This document shows positions 45,985-54,731 of a stretch of 64,000 nucleotides of DNA, piece by piece. Source of the stretch: Methylobacterium sp. C25 (GTDB lineage Bacteria > Pseudomonadota > Alphaproteobacteria > Rhizobiales > Beijerinckiaceae); the NCBI RefSeq assembly GCF_021352225.1, contig NZ_JAAUVI010000001.1, positions 310,001 to 374,000 on the forward strand. Direction: 5' to 3'. The position numbers and the translations under genes were made by a program. The stretch's first letter is position 1. Every line of letters begins with the position of its first letter. Below the pieces are notes generated by a model. It was not told where the DNA came from. It was given only the letters and a program-made list of their open reading frames with translations, and made no database searches.

Positions 45985-47327
45985 GATGCAGCGTTCCTGG
46001 TCAACAGGCCGTACACGGCCACGAAGGAAAGGGCGTAGATTGCCGCGAAAACACCATTCAGCCATGGCGCCCAATCGGCCGTCGACGGCAGAGCGGTGAT
46101 CAGCAACGCGACGGCGGCGGCCTTGATGACCACCAGTGCGGCGGTCACGACGGCCCGAAGACCCATGTTTCCAAAGGCGAAGAACAGCTCGCTGTGGAAC
46201 TCGAGCAGGTTTCGGACGGCAGGCACGAGGAGGATGACCGTCAGCATCCCGTAAGCCGACGAGACGTTGGCGCCGAGGATGGTCGGCCAGAGCGTGAGCA
46301 GCACGATGAGGGCGAGCAGACCGCCGGTAGAGACACCCGCGACCAATGCCTCGATCTTGAGGCTTTCGCGGATCAGCGCCTTGGTCGCCCGACCCGCCTG
46401 GATGAGCTTGCGCGAGTACATCATGAACATCGGCCGTAACGGCACGCCGGTGAGGTCGATGAGCCTGATCGAGATCGCGTAGATGCCCGCGGCACGCTCG
46501 CCCGCGAGCGAGAGGATGATCACCTTGTCGATCTCGCCCTGCGCCAGGAACATGCAATAGGACACGGCGAAGAACAGCCCGTCGCGCAGCTTCGCCTTGA
46601 GAAGTCTCGGACGGAACCGCATGCGGATTCGGGGGTGGAAGACAGCCACCAGGACGACGACGGCGATGAGGTTGCCGACGAGGTAGTAGAGGCTCCAGGT
46701 CTCGGCGCTGCCGCCGCCCATGGCCCAGAACGCGACCGCGGCCGCGGCACGGAAGCCGACAGGCAGTGAGACGAGGGTTGAGGCCGCGCCGAACCGGCCG
46801 AGCCCGTTATTGACCTGGACGAGAAGCTCGATCTGCCGCCAGAGTGCCACCTCGACGATGATGATCGCGAAATAGCCCGGCAGGGCGATCACGTGACTGA
46901 ACAGGGCGATATAGAGCAGCCAAGCCGTCGCCAGCATGATCGGCAGGGCGGCGGCGAAACACACGTAATAGGCCGCGAGATAGCCGCCGAGCGATGAGCG
47001 CCGGCCAGCGGCCGATCGCATGACGAAAGCCTGGAACCCGAAGCCAGCGAAACAGCCGATCAGCACGCCGGTCGCCGACACCGTGGCGAACACGCCCATG
47101 TCGGCGAGGCTCAGAGTATTGGCGAGCAGGAAGAAGTAGACGACCTGCAGCCCGAGGCGCCCGCCCGAACCTGCGAGGAGCTGGAAATATCCGAGCGCAG
47201 CCTTCCGGTGCGACGCCCACTGCTCGGGCAGTAGCCGTGCCGGATTGAAGCGACGTCCCGAAACGGGTCGCTCCGTGACGGTCGTCGCTCCGATAAGGGT
47301 CGGATTTCGGGACAGAGTTGCGCTCAT
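45981..47327 (-). CDS. Wzx-type lipid-linked oligosaccharide flippase
   Basis: A 448-aa polytopic membrane protein of the MOP superfamily (PST/Wzx-like) with about twelve helices. The opening half shows YFFLLANTLSLADMGVFATVSATGVLIGCFAGFGFQAFVMRS. It flips undecaprenyl-linked repeat units to the periplasm. It is divergent from the GT2 gene, with 240 nt between, and coupled to the DUF6492-like gene by a 4-base overlap. Confidence 0.85.
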   Translation of the reverse strand: MSATLSRNPTLIGATTVTERPVSGRRFNPARLLPEQWASHRKAALGYFQLLAGSGGRLGLQVVYFFLLANTLSLADMGVFATVSATGVLIGCFAGFGFQAFVMRSAAGRRSSLGGYLAAYYVCFAAALPIMLATAWLLYIALFSHVIALPGYFAIIIVEVALWRQIELLVQVNNGLGRFGAASTLVSLPVGFRAAAAVAFWAMGGGSAETWSLYYLVGNLIAVVVLVAVFHPRIRMRFRPRLLKAKLRDGLFFAVSYCMFLAQGEIDKVIILSLAGERAAGIYAISIRLIDLTGVPLRPMFMMYSRKLIQAGRATKALIRESLKIEALVAGVSTGGLLALIVLLTLWPTILGANVSSAYGMLTVILLVPAVRNLLEFHSELFFAFGNMGLRAVVTAALVVIKAAAVALLITALPSTADWAPWLNGVFAAIYALSFVAVYGLLTRNAAS

Positions 47328-47567
47328 GGCCGGACTGTCCGCAGGCCGCGTGCCAGACCCATGACACCAAGCGTGGGACGTGCCGGATGCCCTGTTGGAC
47401 GGTCACACGGCTTCCCTCGCGGGCCACGCGTTCCGGACGCCATGCAGCGCGATATGCGCGCCGCGGCCTCCACGGACCCGAACTTGCAATTCGGGTGGCA
47501 TGAGAGCCGTCGAGGTTTCGCAATGACACAGCCCTGTCCCACGCGACGGCAGATGCCGGAGGGCGTC

Positions 47568-48512
47568 ATGACCAATACGAGCGACATCGACATCGTCGTC
47601 TGCGTGCCAACCTTCCGCCGGCCGGACTGGCTTGCGCGCACGCTCGATTCGCTGATTGCGCAGAGCTGCCGTCGGCCCTTCGCGGTCGTCGTCGTCGAGA
47701 ACGACGCCGTCGAGCAGCAGGGCGCGGACGTCGCCGGGGAGTATTTCTCGGCAGGCCATCTGCGCGGCCTCACCCTGATCGAGCGGAGCCAGGGCAATTG
47801 CCACGCGATCAACGCAGCCTTTTCGGCCGCGCTCAGCGCCTTCCCGGCCGCACGCTACTTTCTGATGATCGACGACGACGAATGGGCCGAGGCGGGCTGG
47901 CTCGAGGCCATGGTCTCCACGGCCGAGCGGACCGGTGCGGGCATTGTCGGAGGTCCGGTCATGCCGCAGATCGCCCGCGGAGGTTCCCCCGCACTCGCCC
48001 AGCATCCGGCATTCCGGCCGGCCTTCGACACGAGCGGCCCCGTGCCGAGGATTTACGGAAGCGGCAATTGCCTGATCGCCCGCACCACCTTCGAGCGGCT
48101 GGGGCTGCCCGCTTTCGACGTGGCCTATAACTTCCTCGGCGGCGGCGACACGGATTTCTTCGTGCGCGCCCAGCGGGCCGGCATCCCGTTCCAATGGGTG
48201 CAGGAGGCGGTGATCCGCGAGACCGTGCCGCTCGCCCGCACGACGATGCGCTGGCTGGCGACGCGCGGCTTGCGCATCGGCGCGATCAATCACCGGATCG
48301 AGCTGAAGCATGCCGACGGCGGCCCGGAACGGATCGCCATCGCCGCGAAATCCCTCGGCGTGCTGGCCATCTCGATGGTTCGGGGGCTGCGACTCCTCGC
48401 CGAGACCCGCCAGCCGAAGATCGCGCTGCATCCCCTGCTCGTCGCCTTCGGGCGATGCCTCGCCGCGGCAGGCATCGAGCCGCAGCAGTATCGCGCGGCG
48501 GCGCCGAAATGA
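47568..48512 (+). CDS. Family 2 glycosyltransferase
   Basis: A 314-aa GT-A transferase. IDIVVCVPTFRRPDWLARTLDSL (~7-29) starts the nucleotide-binding fold, and FLMIDDDEWAEAGWLEAM (~101-118) carries the metal-binding DDD. RIYGSGNCLIAR is the typical acceptor loop. Start: ATG 47568 with GGAGG five bases upstream; upstream ATGs at 47523 and 47553 are possible. Its stop overlaps the Wzy-like gene's ATG, so both are translated together. Confidence 0.9.
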   Translation: MTNTSDIDIVVCVPTFRRPDWLARTLDSLIAQSCRRPFAVVVVENDAVEQQGADVAGEYFSAGHLRGLTLIERSQGNCHAINAAFSAALSAFPAARYFLMIDDDEWAEAGWLEAMVSTAERTGAGIVGGPVMPQIARGGSPALAQHPAFRPAFDTSGPVPRIYGSGNCLIARTTFERLGLPAFDVAYNFLGGGDTDFFVRAQRAGIPFQWVQEAVIRETVPLARTTMRWLATRGLRIGAINHRIELKHADGGPERIAIAAKSLGVLAISMVRGLRLLAETRQPKIALHPLLVAFGRCLAAAGIEPQQYRAAAPK

Positions 48513-49879
48513 CCCCGAAGCAACCAGCCTTCGGGATACGGACGGCGGCGGCAGCGCCGTTGGGAGACGCCAACGCGGCCACAGTCACGCTGGGCCAAAT
48601 CGGCGAGCTTGCCGCCGGGCTGCCGATTCTGCGGCTCGTGCGGCAGGCTCTGTTTCTGGCCATCCTTCTGCTCGCGCTGATCACGTTGAAGCCGTTCGTC
48701 GACCTGTCGCGGCTCGAACTCGGCGACATCGTCACCGGCCAGGAGACGATGACCTACGCCATCTTCGGCACGTTCGCGCTCGCCGCCCTGCTGCTTGCGA
48801 TGCGCGAGCATGCCCCGGCGCTCACCTCGCTGATCACACCGACGCATCTCGCGCTCGCGGCGTGGCTCGCCATGAGCGTGATCCTGTCCCAGGACCATGG
48901 CACTTCGGCCAAGCGTCTGGCCCTGACGGCGGCGGTCATGCTGATGACCGCCTGCCTGCCGCTGCTGGCCCAGACCCGCGCCGAGCTTCGCAACCTGCTC
49001 GCGATCACCGCGCTGGCGCTACTGGCCCTGTGCTACGTCGGAATGATCGTAGTCCCTGACCTCGCCATCCATCAGGCGCACGACCTGCAGGAACCGGGAC
49101 TGGCGGGCAATTGGCGGGGCTCCTTCGGCCACAAGAACGCGGCCGCCGCCGTGATGGCGATGCTGCTCTTCATCGGTGTCGCCGTCTTCCGAGCGGGCGG
49201 ACGGGTCTCCGGACTGGCGATCCTCGGACTGGCCTGCGTGTTCCTCGTCGGCTCCGAGGGCAAGAGCGCCTTCGCGCTGAGCCTCGTGGTCTTCGGGCTG
49301 ACCGGCGCTTTCGCCGTCATACGGAGCTTCGGCGGCCGGGTGCTGATCGCAATCGGCCCCGTCCTGATGCTCAACGTCTTCACGATCGGAACGGTGATGA
49401 GCGACGGCCTAGCCTCGGTCGTCGCGGCGCTGCCGGTCGACTCGACCTTCACCGGCCGTACCGACATTTGGCGCTTCGCGATCGAGACCATCGCCGCGCG
49501 GCCGATCACCGGCTACGGCTTCGCCGCGTTCTGGGGCACCCAGACGGTTCGTGACGTGTCGGAGGAAGGCGCGACGTGGGCCGGCTACGCCAGCCATAGC
49601 CACAACGGCTATATCGACACGACGTTGACGCTGGGCGCGGTCGGCCTGGTCCTGCTGCTGGTCGTCTTCGTGCTCGGGCCGCTGCGCAACTACCAGAAGC
49701 TGCAGTTCGAAACCGGCAATACCGGCCCGTTTGCGACGATGTTCCTGCAGATCTGGCTGTTCGGCATCCTGCTGTCGTCGATGGAGAGCTTCTTCTTCGA
49801 CCGCAGCGACGCGATCTGGATCATGTTCCTGTTCGCGACGTTCGGGTTGCATTACCTTGCGCGGTTCCGAATACGCTGA
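48509..49879 (+). CDS. O-antigen ligase/polymerase (Wzy-like) membrane protein
   Basis: A 456-aa multi-helix protein (~ten to twelve helices) of the O-antigen ligase/Wzy_C family. A large periplasmic loop at ~300-370 includes TFTGRTDIWRFAIETIAARPITGYGF, GTQTVRDVSEEG and SHSHNGYIDTTLTLG with the conserved HNGY. This family polymerises repeat units or ligates them to lipid. Given the Wzz and Wzx genes alongside, a Wzy role is the simplest reading. Confidence 0.87.
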   Translation: MTPKQPAFGIRTAAAAPLGDANAATVTLGQIGELAAGLPILRLVRQALFLAILLLALITLKPFVDLSRLELGDIVTGQETMTYAIFGTFALAALLLAMREHAPALTSLITPTHLALAAWLAMSVILSQDHGTSAKRLALTAAVMLMTACLPLLAQTRAELRNLLAITALALLALCYVGMIVVPDLAIHQAHDLQEPGLAGNWRGSFGHKNAAAAVMAMLLFIGVAVFRAGGRVSGLAILGLACVFLVGSEGKSAFALSLVVFGLTGAFAVIRSFGGRVLIAIGPVLMLNVFTIGTVMSDGLASVVAALPVDSTFTGRTDIWRFAIETIAARPITGYGFAAFWGTQTVRDVSEEGATWAGYASHSHNGYIDTTLTLGAVGLVLLLVVFVLGPLRNYQKLQFETGNTGPFATMFLQIWLFGILLSSMESFFFDRSDAIWIMFLFATFGLHYLARFRIR

Positions 49880-49885
49880 ACGAGG

Positions 49886-50983
49886 TCAGCTCAACTTGCC
49901 GCGCAGCACATCCGCCGCATCCCGGAACCACGTACGCCGGTCGAGATCGGGATGGCTGGTCGGACGGGCGCGCGCAGCCAGAACATGTTCCGCATAGGCA
50001 TCCGAACCAGCATCCCGCGGCACGAGCACGATCGCGCCGCTGTCGAGAAGGGCCCGGTAGCGCGGATGGTGGTCGAACTCGTCCGGCAGCGCCGGAGCCG
50101 TGACGACCACCGGCCGGCCAGCCTGAACGGAAGCCAGTACGCTGGCGCGGCGCGCGGTCAGACCCTCTGGCAGCACGTAGGCGAAGGCATCGACTGTCTC
50201 GAACAGGCCGAACAGTTCCTCGGCCGAGGCCACATAGCCCGAGACGATCACGTCGTCCGCCAGACCCGAGGCTGCGACCTTGTCGCGGAAGATGTCCTCG
50301 ATCCCGTCGCTCGCCTTGATGAAGGAGCCGATGAACACCAGGAGCGGAGCGGCGCCGCGCGCCTTCAAGGCGGCCGCGATGTCGAGCACTGCCTCCGGCT
50401 GCTTTCCGGGATAGATCGAGCCGAAATGGCCGAGGACGAGCCGTCCTTCGCGCCGCGCATCGAGCAGGCGCTGGCGCAACGGGCTGTCGGCGACGCTGGC
50501 CGGACGCGCCAGGTTCGGCGGCACCGGCATCAGCGCGGCCCGGCTCGCGAGAGAGCCCACCAGCGGGTCGGCGGCCAGCTCCTCGCGCACCTGCGGCGAG
50601 ACCAGAAAGATCGTGTCGGACAGGAGCAGGATGGGTCTCAGAACGAGACGGCGCAGTCGATGCAGCCCGGCCCATTCATGGAGGACGGTCACGCATCTGC
50701 GCCGACGAAGCTTGGCAAGTGCGTAGATCGCCAGCGGGCCGAACAAAGCCTGCTTCCAGGCCACCACCGGGAAGTTCGCGACCACCGCATCCGCCCGCCC
50801 GAGGGCGCGCCAGGTCTCGGCGAGGCGAAACGCGCGCGGCTCGACCGTGAGCGCAGCGTGCCGGTTCGGCTCGCCATCCTGCAGGCTTTCGAGAAGCAAC
50901 CGGCTGAAATCGCCGATGCCGCACGGCGGCTTGCCACTGCCGAGCAGGTGAAGGCTCGCCGGCGACCGATCGGCTGAGGGCAT
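49886..50983 (-). CDS. Family 4 (GT-B) glycosyltransferase
   Basis: A 365-aa retaining-type glycosyltransferase. The C-terminal domain shows LVLGHFGSIYPGKQPEAVLDIAAAL, PLLVFIGSFIKAS, VIVSGYVASAEELFGLFETVDAFAYVLPEGLTARRASVLASVQAGRPVV, the last with the E-x7-type nucleotide-sugar loop. I prefer ATG 50983; a GTG at 51028 would add 15 residues. It converges with the Wzy gene and has no downstream partner. Confidence 0.86.
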   Translation of the reverse strand: MPSADRSPASLHLLGSGKPPCGIGDFSRLLLESLQDGEPNRHAALTVEPRAFRLAETWRALGRADAVVANFPVVAWKQALFGPLAIYALAKLRRRRCVTVLHEWAGLHRLRRLVLRPILLLSDTIFLVSPQVREELAADPLVGSLASRAALMPVPPNLARPASVADSPLRQRLLDARREGRLVLGHFGSIYPGKQPEAVLDIAAALKARGAAPLLVFIGSFIKASDGIEDIFRDKVAASGLADDVIVSGYVASAEELFGLFETVDAFAYVLPEGLTARRASVLASVQAGRPVVVTAPALPDEFDHHPRYRALLDSGAIVLVPRDAGSDAYAEHVLAARARPTSHPDLDRRTWFRDAADVLRGKLS

Positions 50984-51246
50984 GGACGGCGTCACGGAGG
51001 GATCTCGCACCGGGCGCAGTGCCCGCACGGCGTCGGAGCCTGACCGAATTGCCTTACGAAATGCTTCGAAGGGTCCGAGCAGCGTCGTGGGCTCTCATCT
51101 GGCCGCAAAAACAAGACAGGCGATCCGGCATCGCGGTTGCGACCCGGTCGGCACACGCCGCCTTTCACGGGCCGAACGTCCGAGAGCGGGTCAGGCGTGT
51201 GCCGGAACGAGACCGATTGCCGGCCACGTCGACGAACGAGGACAGC

Positions 51247-52182
51247 ATGAGCAGCCCAGCCATCTTCACGGATTGGAACGACACCCACTTAGCGCTCTGG
51301 AGCCACCAGCCCCTGCGCCTGCAGCATCGGCTGCACGAGATGCCAATCTTTTCGAAGGACGCACTCGCCGACCTGATCGACCGCTATCCGCGCGAGCAAT
51401 ACGGCCTCGTGCATATGGGCGCGGCGGGTCAGCGTCGATTCTGGCGCGAGGGCGAAATCGGCAACATGCCGGGCGCCGGCGTGATCGATGCCATCGAGAA
51501 GGGCCGGATGTGGCTCAACCTGCGCAACGTCGACACCGTCGACACGCGCTACCGCGCCGTGCTCGACGCGATGTTCGCGGAACTGGCCGAGCGCGTGCCG
51601 GGCTTCGAGCCGGCGGAATACACCAGCGGCATCCTGATCTCGTCGCCGAGCGCCCAGGTCTATTATCATTGCGACCTGCCCGGTCAGCACCTCTGGCAGA
51701 TCATCGGCCGCAAGCGGGTCTACGTGTACCCGTCCTCGGCGCCCTTCGTGACGCCGCACAACCTCGAGGACATCGCGCTGTTCGATGTCGAGGTCGATAT
51801 GCCCTACGCGCCCTGGTACGACGAGCACGCTCAGGCGCTCGACCTCGCGCCCGGCCAGATGCTGAGCTGGCCGCTCAACGCGCCGCACCGCGTCGAGAAC
51901 CTCGACTGCCTCAACGTCTCGATGACGGTGTCCTTCAACGACGAGTCGATCCGCCGCCTCGGCAAGGTGAACCTCGCCAACGGCATCCTGCGTCACCGCT
52001 TCGGCTATCAGCCGAAGAGCCGCGCCATCACCGGCCCGAGCTACTGGTCGAAGCTGCTGCTGCAGAAGGCCATGCGCAATACCAGCTGGGTCAAGCGCGA
52101 GCGCAGCATTCGCCGCATGGTGGATTTCCGCCTCGACGCCGAGGCGCCCGGCGAGATCGTCGAGCTGAAGGTCGCCGCATGA
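51247..52182 (+). CDS. Cupin/JmjC-like putative Fe(II)/2-oxoglutarate oxygenase
   Basis: A 311-aa protein with a cupin-like core. A complete HxD...H metal triad is visible: H141-C-D143 in YYHCDLPGQHLWQIIGRKRVYVYP and H214 in PLNAPHRVENLD. These suit Fe(II) and 2-oxoglutarate chemistry, for instance hydroxylation, rather than a simple sugar epimerase. Substrate unknown. GAGGA precedes the ATG at 51247. The downstream FemAB-like gene overlaps by ATGA, so they act as a pair within the polysaccharide locus. Confidence 0.75.
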   Translation: MSSPAIFTDWNDTHLALWSHQPLRLQHRLHEMPIFSKDALADLIDRYPREQYGLVHMGAAGQRRFWREGEIGNMPGAGVIDAIEKGRMWLNLRNVDTVDTRYRAVLDAMFAELAERVPGFEPAEYTSGILISSPSAQVYYHCDLPGQHLWQIIGRKRVYVYPSSAPFVTPHNLEDIALFDVEVDMPYAPWYDEHAQALDLAPGQMLSWPLNAPHRVENLDCLNVSMTVSFNDESIRRLGKVNLANGILRHRFGYQPKSRAITGPSYWSKLLLQKAMRNTSWVKRERSIRRMVDFRLDAEAPGEIVELKVAA

Positions 52183-53354
52183 TCGCCCTCGCGCCAACCG
52201 CCGAGGCCGCCTCCGCCGCCCCGGCGGCGCGGCGCGCGGCCCGCTACGTCGTCGAGACGACCACCGATTGGTCGGCCGTCTCGGCCGGCTGGACCGGAGC
52301 GGGCACCCCATTCCAGGAAACGCCCTGGCTCGATGCCTGGTATGCGGCGCTCCGCGAGCGCCCTGGCCTGACGCCGCTGCTGGTGACGGCCCGCGACGTC
52401 GCGAGCCGAGAGGTCGCCGTGCGGCTGCCGCTCGTGCTTCAGCGCGTCGGGCGCCGTTGCAGCATCGGCTTCGCCGACCTCGACCTGACCGATTACAACG
52501 CCCCGGCCCTCGGTCCGGCGGCGCCGCGCGATGCGGAGGGCGCGGCAGCCCTCTGGAAGGCGATCCGCAGGGCGCTTCCGCCTGCGGATCTCGTGCGCCT
52601 CACCAAGATGCCGCTGACCCTGCGTGGCCGCCCCAACCCGCTGGCCCTGCTCCCGAAGGCCCAGCCCTGCGCCCTCAACGGCAACGTCGTGGTCACGGGC
52701 GAGGACTGGGATGGCTGGCGCCGCGGCCTCGAGAAGACGGTGCGCAAGGAGCTGGAGCGGAGCTGGCGCGTCTTCTCGCGCGAGCCCGAGACCTCCTTCG
52801 AGATCGTCACCGATCCCGAGAAAGCGCAACGCATCGTCGATGCGATGGAGCATCAACAGGAAATCCGCATGCGGGCGAAGGGCGCCGACTACGCCCTCGA
52901 CGATCCGGACTTCGCCCGATTCTACCGCACGCTAATCGAGCGCTCCCTCGGCAGCGGGGAGGTCCTGGTCTCGGCCCTGATGGCCGGCGACGAGGTCGTC
53001 GCCTCTCTGCTCGGCATCCGCGACGCCGAGACCTACGTGATGATCCGGATCAGCAATGCCTCGGGCCGCTGGAGCAACTGCTCTCCGGGCCGGCTGATCA
53101 TCGAGCGCACCATGGCCGCATTGCATGCGGAAGGCTGCCGCTCGTTTGATTTCAGCATCGGCAACTACGACTACAAGCGCCGCTTCGGCGTGACGCCGAT
53201 CCCGCTCGTCGACCTCACCGAGAGCCTCGGCCTTGCCGGCATTCCGGCGACGCTTCGTGCTGCCGCGGCCGGAGGCCTGCGCCGCTATCCGGACCTGGAC
53301 CGCAAGGCGCGGAATCTGATCGGACGGCTCAGGGCTCCGAAAGTCGCGAGCTGA
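52179..53354 (+). CDS. FemAB/BioF2-like GNAT acyltransferase
   Basis: A 391-aa protein with tandem GNAT-like halves. The C-terminal half includes LVSALMAGDEVVASLLGIRDAETYVMIRIS and the end motif RSFDFSIGNYDYKRRFGV, typical of the BioF2-like acetyltransferases often found in exopolysaccharide loci. It may add an acyl or aminoacyl group to the repeat unit. It is translated with the JmjC-like gene by a 4-base overlap. It is the last gene of the locus. Confidence 0.83.
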   Translation: MIALAPTAEAASAAPAARRAARYVVETTTDWSAVSAGWTGAGTPFQETPWLDAWYAALRERPGLTPLLVTARDVASREVAVRLPLVLQRVGRRCSIGFADLDLTDYNAPALGPAAPRDAEGAAALWKAIRRALPPADLVRLTKMPLTLRGRPNPLALLPKAQPCALNGNVVVTGEDWDGWRRGLEKTVRKELERSWRVFSREPETSFEIVTDPEKAQRIVDAMEHQQEIRMRAKGADYALDDPDFARFYRTLIERSLGSGEVLVSALMAGDEVVASLLGIRDAETYVMIRISNASGRWSNCSPGRLIIERTMAALHAEGCRSFDFSIGNYDYKRRFGVTPIPLVDLTESLGLAGIPATLRAAAAGGLRRYPDLDRKARNLIGRLRAPKVAS

Positions 53355-53398
53355 CCCGTGCTCGCGAGCGTTCGCGAAACCGGAACAGTGGCGGGCAC

Positions 53399-53424
53399 GA
53401 AAAAGCCGGGGATTTACCCCGGCT
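53399..53424 (-). terminator. Terminator of the peroxiredoxin gene
   Basis: Stem AGCCGGGG/CCCCGGCT (53404-53411 with 53417-53424), 5-nt loop, followed on the minus strand by a T-run, 25 nt after the stop at 53449. It also separates the gene from the FemAB-like gene on the other strand. Confidence 0.88.
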
Positions 53425-53448
53425 CATGATCGCGACATGCGATGAAAA

Positions 53449-53931
53449 TCAGATGACCTTGAGCAAAGCCTCGGCGCTGGAAACCTCGGCCTTCGAGGGC
53501 GAGTCCTCGATGTTGAGCACGCGGACCACGCCGTCATCGACGAGCATGGCATAGCGCTGCGAGCGCGAGCCGAGGCCGAAGCCGCTGCCGTCGAGCTCGA
53601 GGCCGATCGCCTTGGCGAATTCTGCATTGCCGTCGGCCAGGAATTCGAGGCCCTGGGCGCCGGTCGCCTCCTGCCAGGCGTTGAGCACGAAGATGTCGTT
53701 CACCGCGGTGATCGCGATGGCATCGACACCGCGCCCAAGGATTTCGTCCTTGTTGGCGACGAAACCGGGCAGGTGGTTCTTGTGGCAGGCGGGGGTGAAG
53801 GCACCCGGCACACCGACCAGAACGACGCGCCGGCCCTTGAAGACGTCGTCGGTGGTCTTCGCCTGCGGGCCATCCGTTCCATTCACGCGGAAGGTCACCT
53901 GCGGCAGGTGGTCGCCAACCTGAATCGTCAT
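53449..53931 (-). CDS. Peroxiredoxin (Prx5/AhpE-like, one-cysteine)
   Basis: A 160-aa thiol peroxidase that reduces hydroperoxides. The peroxidatic C49 lies in VPGAFTPACHKNHLPGF, the Prx5-type signature. No second cysteine exists in the chain, so it must be resolved by an external thiol such as glutathione or thioredoxin. ATG 53931 has GAGGAG nine bases upstream; an in-frame GTG two codons earlier is also possible. Confidence 0.94.
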   Translation of the reverse strand: MTIQVGDHLPQVTFRVNGTDGPQAKTTDDVFKGRRVVLVGVPGAFTPACHKNHLPGFVANKDEILGRGVDAIAITAVNDIFVLNAWQEATGAQGLEFLADGNAEFAKAIGLELDGSGFGLGSRSQRYAMLVDDGVVRVLNIEDSPSKAEVSSAEALLKVI

Positions 53932-54067
53932 TCTCACCGTCTCCTCGATCGTGCGGCAGCGTTAGCGTGGCGAGACGACAGTGTCGAGGCGGAGACACGC
54001 CTCTGCCGCGATGGAGCAGTCACCATCCTGTTATGGACAAAACCGGGCCTCGAACTAGCATGAGGAG

Positions 54068-54700
54068 ATGCAGCCGTTCCCGCCGCCAAGCCCTGAACAC
54101 GACCCCGCCGAGGATGACGGATCGGGCTATCTCGATCGGCAATTCCTCGTGGCGATGCCGGGCATGGGCGACGAGCGCTTCGCCCGTTCGCTGATCTATC
54201 TCTGTCACCACTCGGCGGACGGAGCGATGGGCATCATCGTCAACAAGCCCGCGACCGACCTCACCATGCCGGATCTGCTGATGCAGCTCGAGATCGCGCC
54301 GGCGGCGGATGAGATCCGGCTGCGCGAGCAGGTCGGGCACATGCCCGTGCTGATGGGCGGCCCGGTCGACGCCAAGCGTGGCTTCGTGCTCCATTCGTCG
54401 GATTTCCGCATCGATCAGTCGACGCTGGTGATCGATGACGGCATTTGCCTGACCGCCACGGTCGAGATCCTGCGTGCCATCGCCGAGGGTTGCGGCCCGG
54501 AGAGCGCGATCCTGGCGCTCGGCTATGCCGGCTGGCAGGCCGGGCAGCTCGAAAACGAGATCCTGGCCAATGGCTGGCTCACCTGTGCGGCCGATCCGGA
54601 GCTGATCTTCAACCCCGTCCTCGACGACAAGTACGACCGCGTCCTGCGCATGAACGGGATCGAACCGGCCATGCTTTCGCCTGTCGCTGGACGGGCCTGA
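54068..54700 (+). CDS. YqgE/AlgH family (UPF0301) protein
   Basis: A 210-aa member of the UPF0301 family of unknown function. Family signatures include [41 protein letters not shown] and [20 protein letters not shown], then [16 protein letters not shown]. In Pseudomonas a relative influences alginate regulation, but this cannot be transferred without evidence. It is convergent with the ABC exporter gene by 31 nt. Confidence 0.94.
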   Translation: MQPFPPPSPEHDPAEDDGSGYLDRQFLVAMPGMGDERFARSLIYLCHHSADGAMGIIVNKPATDLTMPDLLMQLEIAPAADEIRLREQVGHMPVLMGGPVDAKRGFVLHSSDFRIDQSTLVIDDGICLTATVEILRAIAEGCGPESAILALGYAGWQAGQLENEILANGWLTCAADPELIFNPVLDDKYDRVLRMNGIEPAMLSPVAGRA

Positions 54701-54731
54701 CGCCGGCCGGCATCGCGAGGTAGGGACGACC

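Noticed and set aside
45985..46557. Upstream extension of the DUF6492-like frame
   Set aside because: Runs antiparallel in frame across the wzx gene on the same strand; the ATGA overlap at 45981-45984 gives a far better start.
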